Shown here piece after piece: positions 33,140 through 42,471 of a stretch of 64,000 bases of DNA. Below the pieces are notes generated by a model, which had not been told where the DNA came from, made no database searches, and saw only the letters and a list, made by a program, of their open reading frames with translations. Position 1 is the first letter of the stretch. Each line of letters opens with the position of its first letter. The translations under genes and the position numbers were made by a program. Source of the stretch: Micromonospora luteifusca (GTDB lineage Bacteria > Actinomycetota > Actinomycetes > Mycobacteriales > Micromonosporaceae); the NCBI RefSeq assembly GCF_016907275.1, contig NZ_JAFBBP010000001.1, forward strand, positions 3,090,001-3,154,000, read 5' to 3'.

Positions 33140-33145
33140 TACCGT
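33140..33145 (+). promoter_or_regulatory. -10 box TACCGT, leaderless promoter
   Basis: TACCGT ends 6 nt before ATG 33152. Confidence 0.45.
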
Positions 33146-33151
33146 GCGCTG

Positions 33152-34066
33152 ATGGACCTGGCGTACCTGCGCGCACACCCGGCACACCTGCCGACCTTCC
33201 GGACCCACCAGCGGATCCGGGAGACGCCGGTGGCCGGTGGGCACATCTGCGCCGCCGCTCGGCTCACCCTGGACGACGGCCACTCGGTCTTCGCCAAGTC
33301 CTGGCCCGAGGGGGCCGGCGGGCCGGCGCCGGAGGGTTTCTTCGCCGCCGAGGCGGCCGGATTGCGTTGGCTGCGGGAGGCCGGCGCGATCGGCGTACCC
33401 GAGGTGATCGTGGCATTGCCGGACCTGATCGCGCTCGACTGGGTGGAGCCCGGCGAGCCGACGCCGGAGGCCGCGGAACGCTTCGGCCGCGAGTTGGCCG
33501 GCCTGCACCGAGCGGGCTCAGCCGCCTTCGGTGCGACCTGGCCGGGTTTCATCGGGCCACTTCCGCAGGACAACACCCCCGCCGACGGTCCCTGGTCGAC
33601 GTGGTTCGCCGAGCGACGCCTCGCCCCCTACCTGCGCCGCTCGGTCGACGGTGGTGCGTTGACCAGCGCCGACGCCTTACTGGTCGAGCAGGTGATCGGT
33701 CAGGTCGGCGGGCTCGGCGGCGACGAGCCACCCGCGCGCATCCACGGCGACCTGTGGCCGGGCAACGTGCTGTGGGGCTTTGACGATCGGGTCTGGCTGG
33801 TCGACCCAGCGGCGCACGGCGGGCACCGGGAGACCGATCTGGCCCAGCTCGCTCTCTTCGGCGGCATTCCCCATCTGGATCGGGTGCTGGCCGCCTATCA
33901 GGAGAGTTGGCCGCTGCCGGACGGCTGGCGCGACCGGGTGCCACTGCATCAACTGCATCTGCTGCTCGTGCACACCGCGCTCTTCGGCGGCGGTTACCGA
34001 GATGCGGTCGTCCAATCTGCCCGCGCCGTCCTGGCCCGGGCCGAGCGCGCTACGGTCGACAGGTGA
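33152..34066 (+). CDS. Fructosamine kinase/aminoglycoside phosphotransferase family protein
   Basis: A 304-residue kinase-like protein. It has VFAKSW for the ATP-binding lysine (about 47-52), ARIHGDLWPGNVLWG with the catalytic aspartate, and VDPAAHGGHRETDLAQL as the metal-binding DPA motif. This set matches the fructosamine-3-kinase family, which phosphorylates protein-bound ketoamines to repair glycation. It overlaps moaA by 4 nt (GTGA). Confidence 0.85.
   Translation: MDLAYLRAHPAHLPTFRTHQRIRETPVAGGHICAAARLTLDDGHSVFAKSWPEGAGGPAPEGFFAAEAAGLRWLREAGAIGVPEVIVALPDLIALDWVEPGEPTPEAAERFGRELAGLHRAGSAAFGATWPGFIGPLPQDNTPADGPWSTWFAERRLAPYLRRSVDGGALTSADALLVEQVIGQVGGLGGDEPPARIHGDLWPGNVLWGFDDRVWLVDPAAHGGHRETDLAQLALFGGIPHLDRVLAAYQESWPLPDGWRDRVPLHQLHLLLVHTALFGGGYRDAVVQSARAVLARAERATVDR
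34051..34056 (+). promoter_or_regulatory. -10 box TACGGT inside the kinase gene, leaderless moaA promoter
   Basis: TACGGT ends 6 nt before GTG 34063, so moaA may have its own promoter within the end of the upstream gene. Confidence 0.35.
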
Positions 34067-35076
34067 GCGCCGCCCTGGGGACCGACGGCGTCCTCGTCGA
34101 CCGGTACGGCCGCGTCGCTCGGGACCTGCGCGTGTCCCTCACTGACAAGTGCAACCTGCGCTGCACCTACTGCATGCCGGCGGAAGGGCTGCCCTGGCTG
34201 GCCGGCCCGGAGTTGCTGACCGACGAGGAAGTCGTCCGGTTGGTCCGGGTGGCCGTCGAGCGGCTCGGCGTGACCGAGGTGCGGTTCACCGGCGGTGAGC
34301 CGCTGATCCGGCCCGGGTTGCTCGGCATCGTGGCCGCGGTCGCCGCGCTCGCACCCCGCCCACGCATCTCGCTCACCACGAACGGCATCGGCCTGGACCG
34401 GCTGGCACCCGCGTTGCGAGAGGCCGGCCTGGACCGGGTGAACGTCTCACTGGACACCCTCGATCCGGCCCGGTTCACCACGCTCACCCGTCGTCCTCGC
34501 CTGGACGCGGTGCTGGCTGGGCTCGCCGGGGCGGCGGCCGCCGGGCTCAGTCCGGTGAAGATCAATTCGGTGCTGATGCGCGGCGTCAACGAGGACGAGG
34601 CACCGGCCCTGCTCCGCTTCGCCGTCGACCACGACTACCAGCTGCGGATCATCGAGCAGATGCCACTGGACGCCCAGCACGGCTGGGACCGCGCCACCAT
34701 GGTCACCGCCGAAGAGATCCTGACCTCCCTGCGCACGGTCTTCGATCTCAGCCCCGACCCGGCGGAGCGCGGCGCGGCACCGGCGGAGACGTGGCTGGTC
34801 GACGGTGGCCCCGCGCGGGTCGGTGTGATCGCCAGCGTCACCCGCCCGTTCTGTGGCGACTGCGACCGCACCCGTCTCACCGCGGACGGCCAGGTCCGCG
34901 CCTGCCTCTTCGCCACCGAGGAGTCCGACCTGCGCGCCGCGCTACGCACCGGCACGGACGACGAAGAGTTGGCCCGGCGTTGGCGGACCGCGATGTGGGG
35001 CAAGCGCGCCGGGCACGGCATCGACGACCCGACCTTCCTCCAGCCGACCCGACCGATGTCCGCGATCGGGGGTTGA
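34063..35076 (+). CDS. moaA: GTP 3',8-cyclase MoaA
   Basis: A 337-residue radical SAM enzyme for the first step of molybdenum-cofactor synthesis. The N-terminal cluster motif is CNLRCTYCMP (CxxxCxxC) after KC; FTGGEPLIR binds SAM. The second cluster is in CGDCDRTRLTADGQVRACLF. The protein ends in GG, needed for full activity. It overlaps the kinase gene and is followed 3 nt later by moaD. Confidence 0.96.
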   Translation: MSAALGTDGVLVDRYGRVARDLRVSLTDKCNLRCTYCMPAEGLPWLAGPELLTDEEVVRLVRVAVERLGVTEVRFTGGEPLIRPGLLGIVAAVAALAPRPRISLTTNGIGLDRLAPALREAGLDRVNVSLDTLDPARFTTLTRRPRLDAVLAGLAGAAAAGLSPVKINSVLMRGVNEDEAPALLRFAVDHDYQLRIIEQMPLDAQHGWDRATMVTAEEILTSLRTVFDLSPDPAERGAAPAETWLVDGGPARVGVIASVTRPFCGDCDRTRLTADGQVRACLFATEESDLRAALRTGTDDEELARRWRTAMWGKRAGHGIDDPTFLQPTRPMSAIGG

Positions 35077-35079
35077 GGC

Positions 35080-35334
35080 GTGGAACCGACACCGCTGACC
35101 GTCCGCTACTTCGCCGGCGCCCGCGCCGCCGCCGGGCACCGCGAGGAGGTCCTGCCCGCCGGCCGGTCACTCGACGACCTCACGGGCGAGTTGGTGCGGC
35201 GACACGGCGACCGACTCGGCGCGGTGCTGCGGGTGGCGAGTTTCCTGGTGGACGGCGTCACCTGTCATGATCGTCAGGCACCCCTGCCGGCCGGGGCCAC
35301 GATCGATGTCCTGCCCCCGTTCGCGGGCGGCTGA
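35080..35334 (+). CDS. moaD: MoaD/ThiS-family sulfur carrier
   Basis: An 84-residue ubiquitin-like sulfur carrier. LTVRYFAGARAAAG at the start and PAGATIDVLPPFAGG at the end fit MoaD. The C-terminal GG is the site of thiocarboxylate formation. It follows moaA directly. Its partner MoaE is encoded 12 kb away, so the two subunits of molybdopterin synthase are in separate operons. Confidence 0.92.
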   Translation: MEPTPLTVRYFAGARAAAGHREEVLPAGRSLDDLTGELVRRHGDRLGAVLRVASFLVDGVTCHDRQAPLPAGATIDVLPPFAGG

Positions 35335-35345
35335 GGGAGGCGCAC

Positions 35346-36593
35346 ATGTTGGCGGTTCTGGGGTTCGTGGCCGTCCTGGCGCTGATCACCGGCCTCATCC
35401 ATCTCTACCTGTGGAAGCGGCTCGTTCGGGACACCACCACACCGGGCCGCTGGCGGCGGGTCGGTGCGATCGCCGCACTGGTGCTGGCCCTGCTCGTGCC
35501 GGTCACTCTCGCCGGGACGCAGGCCGGGCTCTACTGGCTCGCCTGGCCGGGCTACCTGTGGCTCGCGCTGATGTTCTACCTGCTGGTCGTGCTGGTCGTG
35601 CTCGAAGTGCCGATGCTGGTCACCCGGCTGGTGCTGCGCCGCCGGCTGACCGCCGCCGAGCCGACCACCGCCGCACCCGAACCGGTGCTGGTCGGCGCCG
35701 CCGGGCCGCCCGAGCCGCCGGCCGCCGGCGCCGTCGCGGCCCCGGATCACGACCCGGCCCGCCGGCTGCTGCTGGCCCGCGGGGCGGCCATCTTCGCCGG
35801 CCTCACCGCCACCGGCATCACGGGGTACGGCGTGCGCACCGCACTCGGCCCGCCGCGCCTCGACCGGGTGCAGATCCCGCTCGCCAAGCTCCCGCGCAGC
35901 ATGGACGGCATGCGCATCGCGACCGTCTCCGACATCCACCTCGGCCCGTTGCGCGGGCGGGCACACACCGAGCGGATCGTCGCCGCGATCAATCGGCTCG
36001 ACGCGGACCTGGTCGCGGTCGTCGGTGACCTGGTCGACGGTTCGGTCGCCGAGCTCGGCTCGGCGGCGGCACCGCTGCGCGACCTGCGATCCCGGTACGG
36101 CAGCTTCTTCGTCACGGGCAACCACGAGTACTACTCCGGGGTGGAGGAGTGGGTCCAGGAGGTCGACCGGCTCGGCCTGCGGGTGTTGCAGAACCGGCGG
36201 CAGGAGATCCAGGCCCGGGGCGGCGTGCTCGACCTGGCCGGTGTGAACGACCTGGACGCCACCGGAGACAGCGGCCTGGCGGCCGGGCCGGACTTCGCCG
36301 CCGCCCTCGGTGACCGCGACCCCAGCCGTCCCGTGGTGCTCCTCGCCCACCAGCCGCTGGCGGCGGTGGAGGCGGCCAGGTACGGCGTCGATCTGCAACT
36401 GTCCGGGCACACCCACGGTGGGCAGATGGTGCCGTTCAACCTGGCGGTTCGGCTGGAGCAGCCGGTGGTCAGTGGCCTCGGCGAGGTCGACGGCACCAAG
36501 GTCTACGTGACCAACGGCGCCGGCTTCTGGGGGCCGCCGGTCCGGGTCGGGGCGGAGCCGCAGATCAGTCTGGTCGAGTTGCGCTCGGCATAG
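35346..36593 (+). CDS. Membrane-anchored metallophosphoesterase
   Basis: A 415-residue protein with about four N-terminal helices (residues 2-21, 38-57, 62-95, 143-160), the last after a proline/alanine linker. The phosphoesterase domain follows: SDIHLGP, VGDLVDG, GNHEYYSG, LLAHQP and GHTHGGQ, which are all the metal ligands. Such proteins act on the outer face or periplasm-equivalent on phosphoester lipids or nucleotides. It begins 11 nt after moaD but is probably unrelated in function. Confidence 0.9.
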   Translation: MLAVLGFVAVLALITGLIHLYLWKRLVRDTTTPGRWRRVGAIAALVLALLVPVTLAGTQAGLYWLAWPGYLWLALMFYLLVVLVVLEVPMLVTRLVLRRRLTAAEPTTAAPEPVLVGAAGPPEPPAAGAVAAPDHDPARRLLLARGAAIFAGLTATGITGYGVRTALGPPRLDRVQIPLAKLPRSMDGMRIATVSDIHLGPLRGRAHTERIVAAINRLDADLVAVVGDLVDGSVAELGSAAAPLRDLRSRYGSFFVTGNHEYYSGVEEWVQEVDRLGLRVLQNRRQEIQARGGVLDLAGVNDLDATGDSGLAAGPDFAAALGDRDPSRPVVLLAHQPLAAVEAARYGVDLQLSGHTHGGQMVPFNLAVRLEQPVVSGLGEVDGTKVYVTNGAGFWGPPVRVGAEPQISLVELRSA

Positions 36594-36654
36594 CGGACGT
36601 CACGTCCGCGCGTGGCGGCGGGCGACCGGCGCGGCGGGCGTGACAGGATGCGGC

Positions 36655-39600
36655 GTGCCCCCGTTCAGCGCCGTACCCCCCGGTGGCCTCCCGCCATTCG
36701 TCGCGGACCTGCACATCCACTCGAAATACTCGCGCGCGTGCAGCCGCGACCTCACCCTGCCGAACCTCGCGTGGTGGGCCCGTCGTAAGGGCATCGGTCT
36801 GCTCGGCACCGGCGACTTCACTCACCCCGCCTGGTACGACCATCTGCGGGAGACCCTGCGCCCGGCCGAGCCGGGGCTGTACCGGCTCGGCGCTGAGGCG
36901 GAACGGGACATCGCCCGCCGGCTGCCGCCGCGACTCGCCGGGACGGCGGACGCGGACCCGGTCCGGTTCATGCTGAGTGTGGAGATCTCCACCATCTACA
37001 AGCGGGACGACCGGACCCGCAAGGTGCACCACCTGATCTACCTGCCGGATCTCGACGCGGTGGCCCGGTTCAACGCCGCCCTCTGTCGGATCGGCAACCT
37101 CGGTTCGGACGGCCGGCCGATCCTCGGTCTGGACTCCCGCGACCTGCTGGAGATCACCCTGGAGGCCAGCCCGGACGGTTTCCTGGTGCCGGCGCACATC
37201 TGGACGCCGTGGTTCTCCGCGCTGGGCTCGAAATCCGGCTTCGACGCGATCGCGGACTGCTACGCCGACCTGGCCGGACACATCTTCGCCGTGGAGACCG
37301 GCCTCTCGTCCGACCCGGCGATGAACTGGCGGGTCGGCAGCCTGGACGGCTACCAACTGGTCTCCAACTCGGACGCGCATTCGCCGCCGGCCCTGGGCCG
37401 GGAGGCGACCGTGCTGACCACCGAACGGGACTACTTCGCCGTCCGGGAGGCGCTGCGGACCGGTGACGGCCTCGCCGGCACCATCGAATTCTTCCCCGAG
37501 GAGGGCAAGTACCACGCGGACGGGCACCGGCTCTGCGGGGTCAACTGGTCCCCGGAGCGGACCCGGTCCGCCGGCGGGCGCTGTCCCGAGTGCGGCAAGC
37601 CGCTCACCGTGGGTGTCCTGAGCCGGATCGAGGAACTGGCCGACCGCCCGGCAGGGCACCGACCGGCACACGCCCGGGACGTCACCCACCTGGTCCCGCT
37701 GGCCGAGGTCCTCGGCGAGATCAACAAGGTGGGCGCCCGGTCGAAGAAGGTCGAGGGACGACTCAACGAACTGATCGCCGCGCTCGGCCCCGAGCTGGAG
37801 ATCCTGACCACGACGCCGTTGGCCGACATCGCACAGGCCGGCGGTGAGCTGCTCGCCGAGGGCATCGGGCGGCTACGACGAGGCGAGGTGCGCCGGGTGC
37901 CGGGTTACGACGGCGAGTACGGGGTGATCACGCTCTTCGAGCCGGCGGAGTTGGGCGCCAACTCCGGGTCGGCACAGGAGACGCTGTTCGACGTACCGGT
38001 GCCGGCGCAGCGCCGCCCCGCGGAGCCGCCGGCCCGCTCGACGGCCAAGCGCCCGGCGGCGGCGAAGGCCGAGCCGAAGCGTAAGCCGGCCCCGGCCCCC
38101 GCACCGCCGATCGCGCCGCCGCCGTCTCCCCACGAGCCGTTCGAGCCGATGCTCTCCGGCATGGAGGAGGTCGGCACCGGCCTGCTGGACCGGCTGGACG
38201 CGATGCAACGGGTGGCCGCGTCCGCGCCCGGCGGCCCGCTGCTCATCGTGGCCGGCCCGGGCACCGGCAAGACCAGGACGCTCACCCACCGGATCGCGTA
38301 CCTCTGCGCGGAGCTGAACGTCTTTCCCGAGCACTGCCTCGCGATCACGTTCACCCGCCGGGCGGCCGAGGAGCTGCGACACCGCCTTGACGGCCTGCTC
38401 GGCCCGGTCGCCGAGGACGTCACCGTGGGGACGTTCCACGCGCTGGGGTTGACCATCCTGCGGGAGAACGCCGACGCGGCGGGCCTTCCGGCCGACTTCC
38501 GCATCGCCGACGACGGCGAACGGGCGGCGGCCCGGTCCGAGGCCGGCGACGACCTCGCCAGCTATACGGCGCTGCTGCGCAAGCAGGACCTGGTCGACCT
38601 GGACGAGCTGGTCACCCTGCCGGTGGAGCTGCTGCGGGCCGACCGGAAGTTGGTCGAACAGTACCGGGACCGCTGGCGGTGGATCTTCGTCGACGAGTAC
38701 CAGGACGTCGACGCGATGCAGTACGAGCTGCTGCGGCTGCTCAGCCCGGCGGACGGCAACCTGTGCGCGATCGGCGACCCGGACCAGGCGATCTACTCGT
38801 TCCGGGGTGCCGACGTCGGCTACTTCCTGCGCTTCTCCGAGGACTTCACGGACGCCCGGTTGGTCCGGCTCAACCGCAACTACCGCTCGTCTGCGCCCAT
38901 CCTGGCCGCCGCCGTGCAGGCCATCGCACCGTCCTCGCTGGTTCGTGGCCGGCGGCTGGACCCGGCCCGACTCGACCCGGAGGCCCCGCTGGTGGGGCGC
39001 TATCCGGCGGCGTCCGTCGCCGAGGAGGCCGACTTCGTGGTCCGTACCGTCGACGAACTGGTCGGCGGACTGTCCCACCGTTCGCTGGATTCGGGCCGCA
39101 TCGACGGCCGGTCGACCTCGCTGTCGTTCTCCGACATCGCCGTGTTGTACCGGACGGACGCGCAGGCCGCGCCGGTGGTGGACGCCCTGAGCCGGGCCAA
39201 CATTCCGGTGCAGAAGCGCTCGCACGACCGGCTGCGGGACCGGCCCGGGGTGGCGGCCATCGCCCGCGAGTTGCGACACGCGGACGGGTTGGCCGGTTCG
39301 CTTGCCGCCCGGGTGCGGCTGGCCGGCCAGGTGGTCGCTGAGCGGTTCGCCGTGCCCACCCTTGACGGCACCGGCACGGTACGCCCCGAGGCCGTCCGTT
39401 CGGCCGTGGACCTGCTGACCCCGCTGGCCCGACGCTGCGGTGACGACCTGGAGGCGTTCCTGTCGCAACTGGCCACCGGCGCGGAGGTGGATGCGCTCGA
39501 TCCGCGTGCGGAGGCGGTCACGCTGCTCACCCTGCACGCCGCAAAGGGCCTGGAGTTCCCGGTGGTCTTCCTGATCGGTGTCGAGGACGGTCTGCTGCCG

Positions 39601-39846
39601 TTGCGCTGGCCGGGCTCGACGCCCGACGAGGACGCGGTCGCCGAGGAGCGCCGACTTTTCTTCGTCGGCCTGACCCGGGCCCAGGACCGGCTGTACGTCA
39701 GTCACGCCGCCCGCCGCACCCGGCAAGGCGCGGAGCGCGACTGTGCTCCGTCGCCGTTCCTCGGCGCCATCGACCCGGGCCTGTTCGAGCGGTTCGGCGA
39801 GACGGAGCCGCGTCGCCCGAAGGACCGCCAACTCCGGTTGATCTGA
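36655..39846 (+). CDS. EndoQ-like PHP nuclease fused to UvrD/Rep helicase
   Basis: A 1063-residue fusion. Residues about 1-430 carry a PHP nuclease: ADLHIHSKYSRACSRDL (HxH), GTGDFTHP, HHLIYLPD, VPAHIWTPWF and SNSDAHSPPALGRE, plus a zinc-ribbon half CPECGKPL. This layout is the TIGR00375/endonuclease Q type, which nicks DNA at deaminated bases. A linker rich in alanine, proline and lysine (about 445-500) leads to a UvrD-type helicase with AGPGTGKT, FVDEYQDVD, GDPDQAIYSFRGA, LNRNYRS and LHAAKGLEF. It probably couples damage nicking and unwinding. GTG 36655 has AGGA 7 nt upstream; a GTG at 36640 is also in frame. Confidence 0.88.
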   Translation: MPPFSAVPPGGLPPFVADLHIHSKYSRACSRDLTLPNLAWWARRKGIGLLGTGDFTHPAWYDHLRETLRPAEPGLYRLGAEAERDIARRLPPRLAGTADADPVRFMLSVEISTIYKRDDRTRKVHHLIYLPDLDAVARFNAALCRIGNLGSDGRPILGLDSRDLLEITLEASPDGFLVPAHIWTPWFSALGSKSGFDAIADCYADLAGHIFAVETGLSSDPAMNWRVGSLDGYQLVSNSDAHSPPALGREATVLTTERDYFAVREALRTGDGLAGTIEFFPEEGKYHADGHRLCGVNWSPERTRSAGGRCPECGKPLTVGVLSRIEELADRPAGHRPAHARDVTHLVPLAEVLGEINKVGARSKKVEGRLNELIAALGPELEILTTTPLADIAQAGGELLAEGIGRLRRGEVRRVPGYDGEYGVITLFEPAELGANSGSAQETLFDVPVPAQRRPAEPPARSTAKRPAAAKAEPKRKPAPAPAPPIAPPPSPHEPFEPMLSGMEEVGTGLLDRLDAMQRVAASAPGGPLLIVAGPGTGKTRTLTHRIAYLCAELNVFPEHCLAITFTRRAAEELRHRLDGLLGPVAEDVTVGTFHALGLTILRENADAAGLPADFRIADDGERAAARSEAGDDLASYTALLRKQDLVDLDELVTLPVELLRADRKLVEQYRDRWRWIFVDEYQDVDAMQYELLRLLSPADGNLCAIGDPDQAIYSFRGADVGYFLRFSEDFTDARLVRLNRNYRSSAPILAAAVQAIAPSSLVRGRRLDPARLDPEAPLVGRYPAASVAEEADFVVRTVDELVGGLSHRSLDSGRIDGRSTSLSFSDIAVLYRTDAQAAPVVDALSRANIPVQKRSHDRLRDRPGVAAIARELRHADGLAGSLAARVRLAGQVVAERFAVPTLDGTGTVRPEAVRSAVDLLTPLARRCGDDLEAFLSQLATGAEVDALDPRAEAVTLLTLHAAKGLEFPVVFLIGVEDGLLPLRWPGSTPDEDAVAEERRLFFVGLTRAQDRLYVSHAARRTRQGAERDCAPSPFLGAIDPGLFERFGETEPRRPKDRQLRLI

Positions 39847-39894
39847 ACCGCCCGGGGCCTACGAGCCACCGGCGTGTTGCGGTTTCCGGCCGCG

Positions 39895-40548
39895 TCAGCC
39901 GAGGAGAACACCGAGCCAGGCACCGGCGAGCAGAGCCGGCCCGAGTGGCAGCAGGGTGTCGCGGCGTACGCGTCGCGTGGCGAGCAGCCCGAGCACCAGC
40001 CCGCCGTGCAGCAGATGAGGCAGGAGCAGCCCGGCCAACAGGGCGTCCCGCCCCAGCCAGCCGAGCGGTGCGCCGAGGACGGCGGCCAGCTTCACGTCCC
40101 CGAAGCCCAGCCGGGACCCGGGCAGCAGGGCCAGCAGCACGTGCGCTGCGCCGGCCACAACCGCGCCGGCCGACGCGTCGAGCATCCGGCCGGGAGTGCC
40201 GGCCAGCATTGCCGCACCGGTCAGGCCACCGAGGGCCAGCGCCCCGGCGGCGAGGACCAACGGGTCAGGCAGTCGCAGGCAGGCCAGGTCCACCCCGGCC
40301 AGCACCAGCCCCACCGCTGCCACCGCGAGGAAGACCGGCAGCGCCGGGTCGTCCGCCCGTGCGACCGCGAGCCCGGCGAACACCACGGCCGCCACCGCAG
40401 GGCTGAGCCACGTCGACGGGCCGGGGCGCGGTCGCGGATCGCCCCACGACCCGACCGGCGGGGTGGTGAAACGCCGGGCCAAACGGGGTACGACGAGGCC
40501 GACCAGCGCGCCGAGCAGCCCGATCAGCAGCAGTGCGGCGGCCGACAT
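39895..40548 (-). CDS. Type IV prepilin peptidase (A24 family)
   Basis: A 217-residue polytopic membrane protease with about six helices. Catalytic aspartates are in GVDLACLRLPD (about 91) and GFGDVKLAAVLG (GxGD, about 153). The N-methylase domain of full-length PilD is absent, as in many actinobacteria. It cleaves prepilin or pseudopilin leaders for Tad/Flp-type pili. No pilus genes are nearby. Confidence 0.87.
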   Translation of the reverse strand: MSAAALLLIGLLGALVGLVVPRLARRFTTPPVGSWGDPRPRPGPSTWLSPAVAAVVFAGLAVARADDPALPVFLAVAAVGLVLAGVDLACLRLPDPLVLAAGALALGGLTGAAMLAGTPGRMLDASAGAVVAGAAHVLLALLPGSRLGFGDVKLAAVLGAPLGWLGRDALLAGLLLPHLLHGGLVLGLLATRRVRRDTLLPLGPALLAGAWLGVLLG

Positions 40549-40555
40549 GGGCCGG

Positions 40556-40561
40556 ACGTTA
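40556..40561 (-). promoter_or_regulatory. -10 box TAACGT, leaderless prepilin-peptidase promoter
   Basis: On the minus strand TAACGT ends 7 nt before ATG 40548; it lies within the 3' end of the EamA gene. Confidence 0.4.
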
Positions 40562-41563
40562 CCGCCGGCTGCTCACCGGCGAGGCCCCCGACCGTGATCT
40601 GGCGCCCGCCCGGCGAGGCCGTTCGGTAGTCACCACCAGAGCCACCCCGGCGACGATGACCGCGCCACCGAGCAGCACCTGCGGAGTGATCGGCTCGGCC
40701 ACGATCAGCGCGCCGAGCGCCACCGCGACGGCCGGGTTGACGTAGGCGTACGTCGACACCAGCGAGATGGGCGCGTTGTGCAGGAGCCAGACGTACGCGG
40801 TGAAGGCCACCAGCGAGCCCGCCACCATGAGGTAGCCCAGCGCCAGCCACGATCGGGTGCTGACCGCCGACGGATGGAAGTCGCTCAGCTCGCCCCGACC
40901 GGCGGCGATGACGGCCAGCACCAGCGCGCCGGCCAACATCTCGTACACCGTGGCCACGAAGGGATCGGCGGGCATCCGGATCCGACCGGACAGGAACGAC
41001 CCGACCGACCAGGAAATTGCCCCCGCCACCACGGTCAACGCTCCGACCAGCGGTACCGCGTCCGAACTGCCGGCGGGCAGCACCAGCAGGATCAGGCCGA
41101 CGAAGCCCAGGGTGACTCCGGCGAACGTCCAGATCGGCGGGCGGTCCCCGGTGCCGGCGCGCAACAACACCACGAGCAACGGCACGGTCGCCACCAGCAG
41201 CGCGGCGATCCCGGACGGGAGCGCCACTCCGGGCGGCCCGGATTCGGCGAGCACCACCAGGCCGTTGCCGCCGGCGAGCAGGAGCACCCCGACCAGCGCG
41301 GCCGAGGCGAGCTGCCGCCGATCCACCCGCAGTGCGCCGGGGCCTCGGCGCAGCCGCAGCACCACCGCCAGAATCAGGCCGGCGACGGCGAATCGGAGGG
41401 CGGCCGACAGCAGCGGAGGCAGCGTCTCCACGGTGATCCGGATGGCCAGATAGGTGGACCCCCAGAGGAGGTAGACCACGATCAACGCGGTCCAGATCAG
41501 GGTCGGGGCTATGTCAGCGCGGCGGCCGACGGCGGCTGCGGCGCTCGGTGGAGGTGAGCTCAT
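40559..41563 (-). CDS. EamA/DMT-family transporter
   Basis: A 334-residue drug/metabolite transporter with ten helices in two EamA repeats (about 20-150 and 165-305). Signatures: YLLWGSTYLAIR at the start of the first repeat and PISLVSTYAYVNPAVAVALG in the second. It is likely to export an amino acid, nucleobase or small toxic compound. The C-terminal tail is basic and disordered. Confidence 0.9.
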   Translation of the reverse strand: MSSPPPSAAAAVGRRADIAPTLIWTALIVVYLLWGSTYLAIRITVETLPPLLSAALRFAVAGLILAVVLRLRRGPGALRVDRRQLASAALVGVLLLAGGNGLVVLAESGPPGVALPSGIAALLVATVPLLVVLLRAGTGDRPPIWTFAGVTLGFVGLILLVLPAGSSDAVPLVGALTVVAGAISWSVGSFLSGRIRMPADPFVATVYEMLAGALVLAVIAAGRGELSDFHPSAVSTRSWLALGYLMVAGSLVAFTAYVWLLHNAPISLVSTYAYVNPAVAVALGALIVAEPITPQVLLGGAVIVAGVALVVTTERPRRAGARSRSGASPVSSRR

Positions 41564-41644
41564 CAGTCGACCACGCTACGGTGACGTCGGAGTCGGCGTC
41601 GCGCTTTGGTGGCCGGCCTCTCACCACTTGTGCAGGAGGGTGGC

Positions 41645-42448
41645 ATGACGAACTACGGACCACCCGGGGGCGGCAACCCGGGACCGTGGCGTGGGCAACG
41701 ACCTGACGAGACGCCCGGACGGCCGGTGCAGCAGCCCTACCCGCCCGCCCCCCAGGGACGACCCGGGACGTACGGTGGCCCACCCGCCACGCCCTACGGA
41801 GGTGGTTCGGGGTCGCCCTACGGCGGTGCGCCCGGTTCTCCGTACGGCGACGGGACGGAGAGTCCCTACGGCCGTGAGCCCGCAGCACCCTACGGCGGCG
41901 CGTACCAGCCGACCGGGGCGAACCCGGCCTACGGTGGGCAGCCGTACCGGCCCGACGACGACCGGTACGGCGGCGGGGACCCGGCACCGGCACCCGGCCG
42001 GCGCGGTCGAGGACCGCTGATCGCTGTACTGGCCGTCGTACTGCTGGTGGTGGCCGCCGGCGGTGCGTTCTGGTTCCTGCGCGGGCAGGACGACCCGGCG
42101 CCGGTGGCCGCGCCGACCGGTTCGGCCGTTGCTGGTGAGCCCAGCGCGGACGCGGACGCAACCGAGCCCGTCCAGAGTGCCCCGGCACCGGAATCATCGG
42201 CCGATCCGCGGTTCGCCAAGGTCGGCCAGTGCGTCCGCAATGACGGCGCGGCGGGCGGCAAGCCCAAGTTGCTGATCAGCGGCTGCGCCGCGAAGTCGTA
42301 CGAGGTGCTGAGTCGGATCGACGGCGCGACCAGCGGCGAGCGCGATGCCGAGGCCAAGTGCGGCAAGGTCGAGGGTTACACCAACTGGTACTTCTTCGAC
42401 AGTGAGCTGGACACCCTCGACTTCGTCCTCTGCCTCAAGCAGCGCTGA
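41645..42448 (+). CDS. Proline/glycine-rich membrane protein, LppU-like (copy 1)
   Basis: A 267-residue protein with a G/P/Y-rich cytoplasmic half (about 1-115, repeats such as SPYGG), one membrane helix (about 121-142), an acidic linker, and an extracellular domain. That domain shows GQCVRN, ISGCA, YEVLSRI, AKCGKVEGY and FVLCLKQR, four conserved cysteines for two disulfides. The same plan appears in the next gene, so the two arose by duplication. It resembles LppU/SCO3897-type proteins. Function unknown. SD GGAGGG precedes ATG 41645. Confidence 0.7.
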   Translation: MTNYGPPGGGNPGPWRGQRPDETPGRPVQQPYPPAPQGRPGTYGGPPATPYGGGSGSPYGGAPGSPYGDGTESPYGREPAAPYGGAYQPTGANPAYGGQPYRPDDDRYGGGDPAPAPGRRGRGPLIAVLAVVLLVVAAGGAFWFLRGQDDPAPVAAPTGSAVAGEPSADADATEPVQSAPAPESSADPRFAKVGQCVRNDGAAGGKPKLLISGCAAKSYEVLSRIDGATSGERDAEAKCGKVEGYTNWYFFDSELDTLDFVLCLKQR

Positions 42449-42471
42449 GACCACCCACCCCCAGGGATGAC

